DNA from: Pseudomonadota bacterium
Lineage (GTDB): Bacteria; Pseudomonadota; Gammaproteobacteria; Xanthomonadales; Rhodanobacteraceae
Reading direction: 5' to 3'
NCBI GenBank assembly: GCA_021793575.1
Contig: JAJYSM010000022.1
Location: 1-47,188, forward strand
Length of the DNA: 47,188 nt
Positions 31,090 to 39,481 of this stretch are shown piece by piece. Both the position numbers and the translations under genes were made by a program. Below the pieces are notes generated by a model, which saw only the letters and a list, made by a program, of their open reading frames with translations, did not search any database and was not told the origin of the DNA. Numbering within the stretch: the stretch's first letter is position 1; each line of letters opens with the position of its first letter.

Positions 31090-32523
31090 ATGAAACGACA
31101 CCCGTTGTTCTGCGCCCTGGCCGCCACCTTGGGTCTGGCCGTGGCCAGCCCGACCTTTGCGGCCACTGCGCACAAGAAGGATGAGGTCAAGGCGCTGCAC
31201 ACGCTGATCGACAAGCAGCAACAACAGCTTGATCAGCAGCAGCAGGACCTGCAGATGCTGCGTGACAGCCTCAAACGGCTGGAAGGCGCGCAGGTGCAGC
31301 AGCAGGCGCAGATCCAGGCACAGGCCAGTGCGCCGCAGCCCGCACCGAAGGCATCGAGTTTCAAAGACCAGATGGCGCCCACTTTCAGCAGTGGCCCGGG
31401 CGTGTCGGTCGCCTTGCATGGCTGGGTCAGCGCAACCGCCTTCAGCCAGAACAAGAGCTTCATCTTCGGCAACGGCACGAATGCCGAATTCCCGGAGCCC
31501 GGATCCACCGGCGCGCTCAGTGGCATTGACGTGCGCAACACCCGTCTCTGGTTCGACTTCACCGGCTCGAAGTTCGCCGGTAACTGGCAGGGCGGCGGAC
31601 ATATAGAGATGGACTTCTTCGGTGGTTTCAACGGCACCGGTCCCTTCAGCGGGCAAATGGAGATACCCCGCCTGCGCCAGGCGTACATGATCTTGGAGAA
31701 CCCCAAAAGTGGCAGCAAGGTGGTTATCGGCCAGCAGTTCAACCTGACGATAGGTCTGGACAATATCCCGGCGTCCCTGACCAACCTGGCATTCCCGCTG
31801 GGTTACAGCGCAGGCGGTCTAATCGGTTGGCGCTTCCCAGGTGCGGTCTACATGCAGGATCTCAACCGCGGCGCAACGGGCCCGAAATGGCGGCTCGACC
31901 TGGGCACCTTTACGGGTAACTGGAATACCGGCCCTGGTCAAAATATCAACTATCAGACCGCCGGAAACGTCGGTTTCAGCCCGCAGCTCGAGGCGCGGCT
32001 GCATGTCGAGGACAAGAGTTGGCTGGCCTATGCCGTGGTGCACTACAGCAAAATCGATCTTCGCGGGGTAGCCGGTACGACTCCGACGCCCATCAAGCCG
32101 AGCTTCAACAGCGAGGCGTTTGTCGTCGGTGCCAATTGGCATCCAGGTGCCTGGATGTTCAAGGGCAGCTGGTATACCGGCAAGGGAATTGGCCAGTTGT
32201 TCGGCGCCTTGACCCAGTTCGGTGATATCCAGGATACCGGTGGATTTTTCCAGGCCGGTTATTCGTTCACGCCACACTGGAGCGTGGACGCATTTTATGG
32301 GTTCAGCAAGCCCAACAAAAACGACGTGATCGCCTGGCTGGGCCAGGGCTCTGCCGGTCGTCTCGACAATCACCAGATAGCGGTCAGTCTCAATTACATT
32401 GCCGGTCCTTTTGGGTTTGGTCTGCAGTTTCTTAATGACAAGCTCAAGTCCACGACCAATGGCGTTGATCGCCAGACGACGACGGGCAATCAACTGAGCC
32501 TCAGCGGGATTTATCATTTCTAG
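31090..32523 (+). CDS. Outer-membrane porin, DcaP-like
   Basis: A 477-residue outer-membrane protein. The signal peptide MKRHPLFCALAATLGLAVAS is followed by a coiled-coil segment at about 35-75, rich in glutamine, which would trimerise. A beta-barrel of about 350 residues with alternating aromatic strands ends in ISLSGIYHF, the terminal phenylalanine expected for barrel assembly. The ATG at 31090 has GAGGGGAAA upstream. DcaP-type porins admit dicarboxylates and aromatic acids. The divergent symporter and the downstream ABC genes suggest a joint uptake role. Confidence 0.85.
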   Translation: MKRHPLFCALAATLGLAVASPTFAATAHKKDEVKALHTLIDKQQQQLDQQQQDLQMLRDSLKRLEGAQVQQQAQIQAQASAPQPAPKASSFKDQMAPTFSSGPGVSVALHGWVSATAFSQNKSFIFGNGTNAEFPEPGSTGALSGIDVRNTRLWFDFTGSKFAGNWQGGGHIEMDFFGGFNGTGPFSGQMEIPRLRQAYMILENPKSGSKVVIGQQFNLTIGLDNIPASLTNLAFPLGYSAGGLIGWRFPGAVYMQDLNRGATGPKWRLDLGTFTGNWNTGPGQNINYQTAGNVGFSPQLEARLHVEDKSWLAYAVVHYSKIDLRGVAGTTPTPIKPSFNSEAFVVGANWHPGAWMFKGSWYTGKGIGQLFGALTQFGDIQDTGGFFQAGYSFTPHWSVDAFYGFSKPNKNDVIAWLGQGSAGRLDNHQIAVSLNYIAGPFGFGLQFLNDKLKSTTNGVDRQTTTGNQLSLSGIYHF

Positions 32524-32533
32524 CAGAAGGCTG

Positions 32534-32558
32534 GCCGCCGGCACATGGTGCCGGCGGC
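32534..32558 (+). terminator. Hairpin after the porin gene
   Basis: Eleven-base arms GCCGCCGGCAC (32534-32544) and GTGCCGGCGGC (32548-32558) enclose a 3-base loop just after the stop. No T-run follows. The rest of the 263-base gap up to the next gene shows no other element. Confidence 0.65.
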
Positions 32559-32786
32559 GCCTCATCCTGGGGCGCGCTGAAGCGGCGATTTTTCCGAGTT
32601 TCGTGGCCTGATGGACAGGGGCTGGTCGTCGACGCAGTTGCAGCCGACGAACGTGGTGTCCGGTGTTTTGCAGCAATCCCGCCGGGGTTGCCAATCAACC
32701 AGAAAATGCCACCCGTAGCGCATGGGCTTGAAAGCCAGTGCGTGCATTGCAGCAGCACTTCAATACCTGACGATTCATCCGACGCC

Positions 32787-33554
32787 ATGTCAAACACAAC
32801 CATTTTACGCACGCGCGGGCTCAGCAAGCATTTTGCAGGCTTTGCCGCGGTGCAGAATGTCGATATAGAAGTCGCGCAGGGTTCCATTCATGCCTTGGTC
32901 GGACCCAATGGCGCAGGGAAAACGACCTGTTTCAATCTTCTCAGCAAGTTCCTCGACCCCAGTTCGGGGGATATTTATTTTCACGACCAGAACATCACCC
33001 GCATGCAACCGGCAGATGTCGCCCGGTTGGGCATGGTGCGTTCGTTTCAAATCAGTGCCACCTTTCCCCACATGACCTTGCTGGAAAATGTGCGGGTCGG
33101 CCTGCAACGCAGTGCCGGTCTTGCCCATCAGTTCTGGAGGCCCACACGTGTGCTGAAGCGGTTGGACGACGAAGCCATGCGCTTTCTCGATCTGGTGGGG
33201 CTGGTCGCGCAGCCGGATCAGCTGGCCGCCAATCTGCCCTATGGACACAAGCGGGCGCTCGAACTGGCCACGACATTGGCGATGAATCCGCAGCTGCTGC
33301 TGCTGGACGAACCGACGCAGGGGCTGGGTCACGAGGATGTCGAGCAAGTCACCGAGTTGATCCGCCGCGTTGCCCAGGGCCGCACCGTGCTGATGGTCGA
33401 GCACAACATGTCGGTGATTTCCAGAATCTGCGATCGCGTCACCGTCATGCAGCGTGGTCAGGTTCTGGCGGAAGGCAGTTATGCCGAAGTCGCGGGAAAT
33501 CCTGAAGTGATTGCGGCCTACATGGGTGAATCCACTGAGGAGATGCACGCATGA
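32787..33554 (+). CDS. livG: Branched-chain-type ABC transporter ATPase LivG, system 2
   Basis: A 255-residue HAAT-family ATPase. Walker A is GPNGAGKTT, Walker B is LLLLDEPTQGLGH and the H-loop region is VLMVEHNMSV. The start ATG 32787 was preferred over an unconserved upstream extension. It overlaps the next gene by four bases. System 2 has the order livG-livF-binding protein-livH-livM, all rightward, following the porin. Confidence 0.92.
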   Translation: MSNTTILRTRGLSKHFAGFAAVQNVDIEVAQGSIHALVGPNGAGKTTCFNLLSKFLDPSSGDIYFHDQNITRMQPADVARLGMVRSFQISATFPHMTLLENVRVGLQRSAGLAHQFWRPTRVLKRLDDEAMRFLDLVGLVAQPDQLAANLPYGHKRALELATTLAMNPQLLLLDEPTQGLGHEDVEQVTELIRRVAQGRTVLMVEHNMSVISRICDRVTVMQRGQVLAEGSYAEVAGNPEVIAAYMGESTEEMHA

Positions 33555-34339
33555 GCCAGGCGCAGGCGCAGGCGCAGGCGCACGGTCCGGCGCCGACAGC
33601 GCCCGCATCGCTGCGGCCGGCGGACGAGGCCAGCCCGGCGGCGCTGCAGATCGACAATCTGCATGCCTGGTACGGCGAGTCGCACGTACTGCACGGCGTC
33701 AATCTGCGGGTCAACCCGGGCGAGACCATCTGCCTGCTCGGACGCAACGGCGCGGGCCGTACCACCACCTTGCGCGCCGTGATGGGGCTCACCAGCGCGC
33801 GTACCGGCAGCATTCGCGTGTTCGGGACGGAGGTGATCGGATTGCCCCCGCACCGCGTCGCTCCGCTGGGCGTGGGTTATTGCCCGGAAGAGCGCGGCAT
33901 TTTCGCCAGCCTGACGACACGCGAAAATTTTCTGCTGCCGCCGGAACTGCCGACACGTTTTCCCGGGATCAGCGCGGATGAAATCCACGCGCTGTTTCCG
34001 AATCTGCAGGAGCGCGCCAACAGTCCGGGCTCCCGCTTATCCGGCGGCGAACAGCAGATGCTGGCCGTCGCTCGCATTTTCCGTACCGGCGCGCGGTTAT
34101 TGCTGCTCGACGAAATCTCGGAAGGTTTGGCACCGGTCATTGTTCAGGCCCTGGGTCGCGCGATCATCGAATTGAAGAAGAAGGGATACTCGGTGTTGCT
34201 GGCAGAACAAAATTTCAGGTTTTCCGCAAACCTGGCTGACCGGTTTTATGTGATGGAACGTGGCCAGATCGTGCTGGAAATAGCACGCGCTGAGCTGGAC
34301 AAGAATCGCGCTGAGCTCAAGGCTTTGCTCGGCGTTTGA
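33551..34339 (+). CDS. livF: Branched-chain-type ABC transporter ATPase LivF, system 2, with arginine in Walker A
   Basis: A 262-residue ATPase. The N-terminal 30 residues are a low-complexity AQ-rich extension (MSQAQAQAQAHGPAPTAPAS) absent from system 1. The Walker A motif reads GRNGAGRTT: the invariant lysine is replaced by arginine (codon CGT). The signature SRLSGGEQQMLAVARIF and Walker B LLLLDEISEGLAP are intact. If the change reduces hydrolysis, LivG of the same transporter could carry the second ATP site. Its start overlaps livG and it is followed 38 bases later by the binding-protein gene. Confidence 0.9.
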   Translation: MSQAQAQAQAHGPAPTAPASLRPADEASPAALQIDNLHAWYGESHVLHGVNLRVNPGETICLLGRNGAGRTTTLRAVMGLTSARTGSIRVFGTEVIGLPPHRVAPLGVGYCPEERGIFASLTTRENFLLPPELPTRFPGISADEIHALFPNLQERANSPGSRLSGGEQQMLAVARIFRTGARLLLLDEISEGLAPVIVQALGRAIIELKKKGYSVLLAEQNFRFSANLADRFYVMERGQIVLEIARAELDKNRAELKALLGV

Positions 34340-34377
34340 ACCCTGGCATGAACATTCATTCTCCGAGGAGACTTTGC

Positions 34378-35571
34378 ATGAAACCCAAACAGTTGATTCT
34401 GGCTCTCGCCCTGACGCTGGGAGCGGCAACCCTGGCGCATGCCGGGGACTCCGTGAAAATCGGCTACATCACCGATTTGTCGGGGGTGTACTCGGCCGTG
34501 GACGGTCCCGGTGGCGAGGCTGCCATCAAGATGGCCATCCATGATTTTGGTGGTTCGGTGCTGGGCCGGAAAATCGAACTGATGGATTTTGACCATCAGA
34601 ACAAGGCCGATCTCGCCGCCGCCAAGGCGAAGGAATATCTCTCGCAGGACGGCGTGGACATGCTGCTCGGCGGCACCAACAGCGCCACCGCGCTGGCCAT
34701 GGCGCCGATTGCCGCGCAGTACAAGAAGCCCTTCATCGTGGTGGGTGCGGGCGCATCGAGCATCGTCGGCAAGCAGTGCACGCCCTACACGGTGATGTAC
34801 GCCTACAACACCACGGCGCTGGCGCGAGGCACGGCCAGTGCGGTGATCAAGCATGGCGGCAAGAGCTGGTACTTCCTGACCGCCGACTATGCCTTCGGCA
34901 AGTCGCTGGAAGACGAAGCCGCGAAAGTGGTGAACGCCGACGGTGGCAAGGTGGTTGGCCAGGTGCTGGCGCCGCTGGGGGCTTCCGATTTCTCGTCCTA
35001 CATGTTGCAGGCGCAGGCCTCCAAGGCTCAGGTACTGGGTCTTGCCAACGCGGGAGGCGATGCCGACAACGCCATCAAGCAGGCCAATCAGTTCGGTGTG
35101 ACCAAGAGCATGAAACTGGCCGGTCTGCTGCTGTTCCTTACGGACATCCACAGCGTGGGCCTGCCCGCAGCCCAGGGGCTGTACCTCACGACACCGTGGT
35201 ACTGGAATCAGAACGCCCAGTCGCGTGCCTGGGCCGAGCGCTACTTCAAGCAGATGAAGGCCATGCCCACCTTCCTGCAGGCGGGTGACTATTCCGCCGT
35301 GATGAGCTACCTCAAGGCAGTCAAGGCCGCGGGCACGACCGACGGCACCAAGGTCATGGCCGAAATGCGCAAGATGAAGGTCAACGACATGTACATGCAT
35401 GGCGGCAGCATGCGCCCCAGCGGTCTGATGATCCACGACATGTACCTGATGCAGGTGAAGACCCCGGCCGAATCCAAGGAGCCCTGGGATTATTACAAGC
35501 TGGTGCAGACCATCCCCGGCAATGAGGCCTTCGGCCCGGCGGCCGCGTACGGCTGTTCGCTGGAGAAGTGA
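34378..35571 (+). CDS. ABC transporter substrate-binding protein, system 2
   Basis: A 397-residue periplasmic binding protein (Peripla_BP_6) with signal peptide MKPKQLILALALTLGAATLA cut near AHA. The mature part begins GDSVKIGYITDLSGVYSAVD. GAGGAG precedes ATG 34378, a leader nearly identical to that of the system-1 binding protein. It is only distantly similar to system 1. The subgroup resembles binding proteins for aromatic or other carboxylates, an impression only. Confidence 0.9.
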   Translation: MKPKQLILALALTLGAATLAHAGDSVKIGYITDLSGVYSAVDGPGGEAAIKMAIHDFGGSVLGRKIELMDFDHQNKADLAAAKAKEYLSQDGVDMLLGGTNSATALAMAPIAAQYKKPFIVVGAGASSIVGKQCTPYTVMYAYNTTALARGTASAVIKHGGKSWYFLTADYAFGKSLEDEAAKVVNADGGKVVGQVLAPLGASDFSSYMLQAQASKAQVLGLANAGGDADNAIKQANQFGVTKSMKLAGLLLFLTDIHSVGLPAAQGLYLTTPWYWNQNAQSRAWAERYFKQMKAMPTFLQAGDYSAVMSYLKAVKAAGTTDGTKVMAEMRKMKVNDMYMHGGSMRPSGLMIHDMYLMQVKTPAESKEPWDYYKLVQTIPGNEAFGPAAAYGCSLEK

Positions 35572-35578
35572 GCGAGAG

Positions 35579-35719
35579 GCACTTCCCCCGGCTTGCGGGA
35601 AGTGCATGCTGTGCAAAGCCCTCCCGTCCGGGGTCGGGGGGCAACTCCCGCCCCGGCCATGGGTGGCGGCTGTTTGACAAGCCGGTGCCGCAACCCGCGC
35701 AAGGGCGCGGGTTGCGGCA
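35579..35719 (+). terminator. Two stem-loops between the system-2 binding protein and livH
   Basis: The first is GCACTTCCC (35579-35587) with GGGAAGTGC (35597-35605). The second has perfect 15-base arms (35686-35700 and 35705-35719) around an AAGG loop. Neither has a T-run. Such hairpins after a binding-protein gene typically stabilise its message and lower permease expression. Confidence 0.65.
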
Positions 35720-35756
35720 GGCGGTTACTCCACGTACTTGATGCTCGAGGTGGCCA

Positions 35757-36644
35757 TTGACTGAATTGTTCGGTGTTCCGGTGGCGCTCCTGCTCGGCCA
35801 GCTGCTGCTTGGTCTGGTGAACGGGGCCTTCTACGCCATGCTGTCGCTGGGCTTGGCCGTGATTTTCGGGCTGATGGACGAAGTCAATTTCGCCCACGGC
35901 GCGTTTTTCATGATGGGCGCCATGTTCACCTGGATGGGCGGGCAATATTTCCACCTGAATTTCTGGTGGATGCTGCTGCTTGCACCGCTGCTGGTGGGGC
36001 TGGTGGGCATGCTGGTCGAGCGCCTGATGCTGCGGCGCTTGCGCGGCATGGACCCGATCTACGGCCTGCTGCTCACCTTCGGCCTGACCCTGCTGATCGA
36101 GGGCGTGTTCCGCTCCTTCTACGGTGTGGCAGGTGAGCCCTACAGCCCGCCCGATCTGCTTGGTGGCACGCTGGATCTGGGCTTCATGTATCTGCCGCTG
36201 TATTACGTTTTCGCCATGCTGGCCAGCCTGCTGGTGTGCCTCGGCACCTGGCTGCTGATCGAGCGCACCAAGCTCGGCGCCTATCTGCGGGCGGGTACCG
36301 AAAACCCCTCGCTGGTGCAGGCGTTCGGCATCAACTTCCCGTTGCTGGTGATGCTCACCTTCGCTTTCGGCTCGGCGCTGGCCGGCTTGGCCGGTGTGCT
36401 GGCGGCGCCGATCATCCAGGTGTCGCCGCTGATGGGCTCGAACCTGATCATCGTGGTGTTCGCCATCGTCGTCATTGGCGGCATGGGCTCGGTGATGGGC
36501 GCCATTGTCTCGGGTCTGGCGCTGGGCGTGATCGAGGGCCTGGCCAAGGTGTTCTATTCCCCGATCTCCACCACCGTGGTGTTCATTCTCATGGCCGTGG
36601 TGCTCACCGTGCGCCCGGCCGGTCTGTTCGGCAAGGAGAAATGA
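35757..36644 (+). CDS. livH: Branched-chain-type ABC permease LivH, system 2
   Basis: A 295-residue permease with the LivH hallmark LGLAVIFGLMDEVNFAHGAF. The start assigned is TTG 35757, supported by GAGG six bases upstream; the only nearby ATG (35741) runs into a stop after seven codons. It has about eight helices, and the C-terminal VFILMAVVLTVRPAGLFGKE is typical. It overlaps or abuts livM, so the two are translationally coupled. Confidence 0.88.
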   Translation: MTELFGVPVALLLGQLLLGLVNGAFYAMLSLGLAVIFGLMDEVNFAHGAFFMMGAMFTWMGGQYFHLNFWWMLLLAPLLVGLVGMLVERLMLRRLRGMDPIYGLLLTFGLTLLIEGVFRSFYGVAGEPYSPPDLLGGTLDLGFMYLPLYYVFAMLASLLVCLGTWLLIERTKLGAYLRAGTENPSLVQAFGINFPLLVMLTFAFGSALAGLAGVLAAPIIQVSPLMGSNLIIVVFAIVVIGGMGSVMGAIVSGLALGVIEGLAKVFYSPISTTVVFILMAVVLTVRPAGLFGKEK

Positions 36645-36646
36645 CC

Positions 36647-37639
36647 ATGCCAAGGCGCCCGCGCATACCCGTTTACATGGTCTGGGGGCTGTTGCTGCTC
36701 GCCATCGCTGCGCCGTGGCTGGGGCTGTACCCGGTGCTGGGCATGCGCATGATGTGCTTTGCGCTGTTCGCCTGTGCCTTCAACCTGCTGGCCGGTTACA
36801 CCGGACTGATTTCCTTCGGCCACGCGGCATTGTTCGGCGGGGCGGGCTACATCACCGGCCTGGCGCTCACCAGTTGGGGTTGGTCGACACCGGCTGGCAT
36901 CCTGCTTGGTGTGCTGGTCGCGCTGGCCATCGGTCTGGTCATGGGCGTGCTGGCAGTGCGCCGCTACGGCATCTATTTTTCCATGGTGACCCTGGCATTG
37001 GCGCAGATCGTCTATTTCTACTGCCTGCAGGCCGATTTCACCGGCGGCGAGGACGGTTTGCAGGGCATTCCGCGCGGCACGCTGTTCGGCCTGCCGTTGC
37101 AGTCCGATCGCGTCATGTACTACGTCGTGCTGGTGGTGTTCGTGGCGAGCTGGTGGTTCATGCGCCGCATCGTGCGTTCGCCCTTCGGCCAGGTCTTGCA
37201 GGCGGTGAGCGAGAACGAGCCGCGCACGATCTCGCTGGGCTACCGCGCCAACCGCTACAAGCTCGGGGTGTTTCTGCTGTCGGCTGGTTTTGCCGGCCTG
37301 GCCGGAGCGCTGAAGTCGGTGGTCATGGGTTTCGAGACGCTCACCGATGTGCATTGGAGCACGTCGGGCCTGGTCATTCTGATGACTCTGGTGGGCGGCC
37401 TGGGTACTGACCTCGGGCCTATCCTCGGTGCGGTGATCATCACCGTGCTGGAGGAGAAAATGGGCACCATCAGCCGCTTTCTCGAGCAGCTCACCGGCAT
37501 CCACTGGTTTGCCACCCTGAACGACTCGGCGAGCATGGTCAACGGCGCGATTTTTGTGCTGTGCGTGCTGCTGTTCCGGCGCGGCATCGTGGGCGCGCTG
37601 CGCGAGCGCTGGGGCGGTGCGCAGGTCCCGGCGGACTGA
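36647..37639 (+). CDS. livM: Branched-chain-type ABC permease LivM, system 2
   Basis: A 330-residue permease with LivM signatures FNLLAGYTGLISFGHAALFG and RRYGIYFSMVTLALAQIVYF, plus GGEDGLQGIPRG. The start ATG 36647 has AAGGAG at an 8-base spacing. The alternative ATG 36641, overlapping the livH stop, would leave only two bases between ribosome-binding site and start. It closes the porin-livG-livF-binding protein-livH-livM series. Confidence 0.9.
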   Translation: MPRRPRIPVYMVWGLLLLAIAAPWLGLYPVLGMRMMCFALFACAFNLLAGYTGLISFGHAALFGGAGYITGLALTSWGWSTPAGILLGVLVALAIGLVMGVLAVRRYGIYFSMVTLALAQIVYFYCLQADFTGGEDGLQGIPRGTLFGLPLQSDRVMYYVVLVVFVASWWFMRRIVRSPFGQVLQAVSENEPRTISLGYRANRYKLGVFLLSAGFAGLAGALKSVVMGFETLTDVHWSTSGLVILMTLVGGLGTDLGPILGAVIITVLEEKMGTISRFLEQLTGIHWFATLNDSASMVNGAIFVLCVLLFRRGIVGALRERWGGAQVPAD

Positions 37640-37667
37640 GTTCCGCCGAGGCGCGACGTTACCTCCA

Positions 37668-37708
37668 CCGTTCGTCCAGAGCGTAGCGAAGCGAAGTCGA
37701 CGGAGCGG
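37668..37708. repeat. REP-like repeat, copy A
   Basis: CCGTTCGTCCAGAGCGTAGC followed by GAAGCGAAGTCGACGGAGCGG lies in the 115-base gap after livM. It shares the core GAGCGTAG...GAAGTCGA with copies at 15147-15182 (inverted) and 38764-38871. It is typical of dispersed REP sequences in this order. Confidence 0.65.
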
Positions 37709-37754
37709 TGTCGATATCGTTTGCGGGCCGGGTCTATACCGGTATGCGGGCGGA

Positions 37755-38015
37755 TCAGGCGCGCCGGATCAGGCCGATCAGCACCAGCAGCACGATCGCG
37801 CCGATCATCGCGTACACGATGCTGGTGACGATCGGGTTGCCGAGACTGAAGCCGACGCCGAGTATCGGCAGCAGCCAGCCGGCGAGGAACGCGCCCACGA
37901 TGCCGACCACGATGTTGCCGAGCAGGCCGAAGCCGAAACCGCGCACGATCAGGCCGGCAAGCCAGCCGGCGATGGCGCCGATGAGCAGAAAGATGATCAA
38001 GCCGGTAGCAGTCAT
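37755..38015 (-). CDS. GlsB/YeaQ/YmgE-family stress membrane protein
   Basis: An 86-residue hydrophobic protein with three helices and the glycine-rich family pattern (GAIAGWLAGLIVRGFGFGLL, NIVVGIVGAFLAGWLLPILG). Family members are induced by stress in many bacteria; their biochemical role is unknown. The start is ATG 38015 with CTGGAG upstream. Confidence 0.88.
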   Translation of the reverse strand: MTATGLIIFLLIGAIAGWLAGLIVRGFGFGLLGNIVVGIVGAFLAGWLLPILGVGFSLGNPIVTSIVYAMIGAIVLLVLIGLIRRA

Positions 38016-38083
38016 CACGAACTCCAGGTCAGGTGGGGCGATGGGCACGGGCGTGATGCCCCGCCACCGCGTCTGCCCAAGAG

Positions 38084-38329
38084 TCAGCGTTCGGATGTGG
38101 AGCGGTCGTGATCGAGCGGCGGCTTGCCCTCGCGCAGCCGGCGCAGGTCGTAGTCGGACAGGCTCTCGCTGCGCGCGTTGTCGGCGATCCGCGCCTGCGC
38201 AAACGCCAGCGCGGTGGCCAGCGTGCCGGCGCAGCTGACGAACAGCCACCAGCCCATGGCGCCGGCACCGTGGCGGGTGAAACACAGCACGATGGCCAGC
38301 ACCGTGAGAACAAGCAGCAGCCAGCGCAT
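38084..38329 (-). CDS. Small two-helix membrane protein of unknown function
   Basis: An 81-residue product starting MRWLLLVLTVLAIVLCFTRH, with two hydrophobic helices in the first 45 residues and a charged tail (RIADNARSESLSDYDLRRLR). I do not recognise a family. It lies 68 bases upstream of the GlsB-like gene on the same strand and could be co-expressed with it. Confidence that it is a gene rests on its compact organisation and coding-like composition. Confidence 0.6.
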   Translation of the reverse strand: MRWLLLVLTVLAIVLCFTRHGAGAMGWWLFVSCAGTLATALAFAQARIADNARSESLSDYDLRRLREGKPPLDHDRSTSER

Positions 38330-38405
38330 GACGAGCCCCCGATGCGTGGAAAACCGGCCGCCCCCGGCCGTCGTCTGCGCGTGATCATAGCGCCGTGATG
38401 GCGCG

Positions 38406-39335
38406 CTACGCGTTGCCGGCCGTGCTGCGGCGCCTGCGCGCGGGCTTGGCAGGCTTGCCGGGCAGCAGCGAGGTGAGCTGCTGGTAGCGCTCAAACAGAA
38501 ACGCCACGCGCTCGGCGTCGCTGCCCAGCCGGGGCGGTTTGCGGCCGGCCCGTTTCTCGGCCGCGAGATAAGCCGCATCCACCGCCCGATCCAGTGCCTG
38601 ATGCGCCTTCACCAGTACCGGCGGCATGCTCAGCGGATCGTACAGGTCGGCCAGCGTGGATTCGGGAAAGGTGGCGCGCGCATCCAGCACGGCCTGCGCG
38701 GCGCGTTCGATGGCGACGGCATGCCTGTGCCCTTCTACCAAACTGATGCGCTGATCCTCACGAGTCCGTTCGCCCTGAGCGTAGGCGGCGCCAGCGGACG
38801 GAGTCGAAGGGTGCGCCGGCGACACTTCGACGTCGCCGTCCTGCGGACAGCTACGCTCAGTGCGAACGGACGAGGGAATGTCAGCCAGCTCGGGCCACGG
38901 GAAGTTGTTGTAGACGATGTCCTTGGAATAGTGCGGAAATCACTCTTCAGGCGGCCCCAGGTGTAGCGCACCCAGGCCATGTGCATGGCTGAACTCATCA
39001 CGCCAAGATGGAAAAGTTCGGCATCGGGTACGACGAACACCAGGTTATTGGCGATGACTTCGGGCGACATGAAGCCGATCGGAATGTACTGGCGTCTCTC
39101 TGACGAGACACCCGGCACCAGCAGATATCCCGTCTTGGGTTGTGCGATCTGGCAAAACCGCGTCGGCGTTGCGGAAAATTTGCGTGTCGCGGCTGCCTTG
39201 CTCGCCAGCCTGAACCGTCGAGTCTGCTCGATGCGCGCCATCACGGATGGCATCGCGCGTAGCGCATCGGGAGGAACATCAATCAACCATAGACACCAGC
39301 GCCAAGCGCCGTTCAGAAATTCATCCGAGCCAACA
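38406..39335 (-). pseudogene. Remnant of an MmeI-type class I DNA methyltransferase (3' part, frameshifted)
   Basis: The leftward strand encodes the last third of a large type IIL/MmeI-like modification-restriction protein. Reading from about 39335, recognisable family segments are YVGSDEFLNG, WCLWLIDVPPDALRAMPSVM, RLASKAAATRKFSATPTRF, LLVPGVSSERRQYIPIGF and AWVRYTWGRLKSDFR. Near 38936 two extra bases break the frame. The expected continuation, YSKDIVYNNFPWPELADIP, resumes in the next frame. A REP pair (38764-38871) is then inserted in frame, and the normal C terminus follows (ARATFPESTLADLYDPLSMP to the stop at 38406). The N-terminal two thirds, with the nuclease and SAM-binding parts, are absent. 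The gene is dead here. Upstream, 39336-39481 shows nothing recognisable. Confidence 0.82.
38764..38871. repeat. Inverted pair of REP-like repeats inside the methyltransferase remnant
   Basis: The left unit (38764-38811) starts GTCCGTTCGCCCTGAGCGTA and the right unit (38823-38871) is its imperfect reverse complement, ending TACGCTCAGTGCGAACGGAC. The units are separated by 11 bases. The pair reads through the methyltransferase frame without adding a stop. Head-to-head REP pairs are the mobile unit in RAYT-associated systems. Confidence 0.75.
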
Positions 39336-39481
39336 TAGGGATGTCCTTCTCGGCCAAGACCACACTTGGGCGCGTCGACTTGCGATGGGTCTCGAATCAG
39401 CCGCCGGCCTGGATAGCCGGGGCCGACTGCTCGGCACCTTTTACATTCTGTCGACCAAGCCTCGCTTCGACGACAGGCAAA

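Noticed and set aside
35723-35756. Ten-codon leftward frame reading MATSSIKYVE
   Set aside because: Too short to support a gene remnant, and it overlaps the ribosome-binding site of livH.
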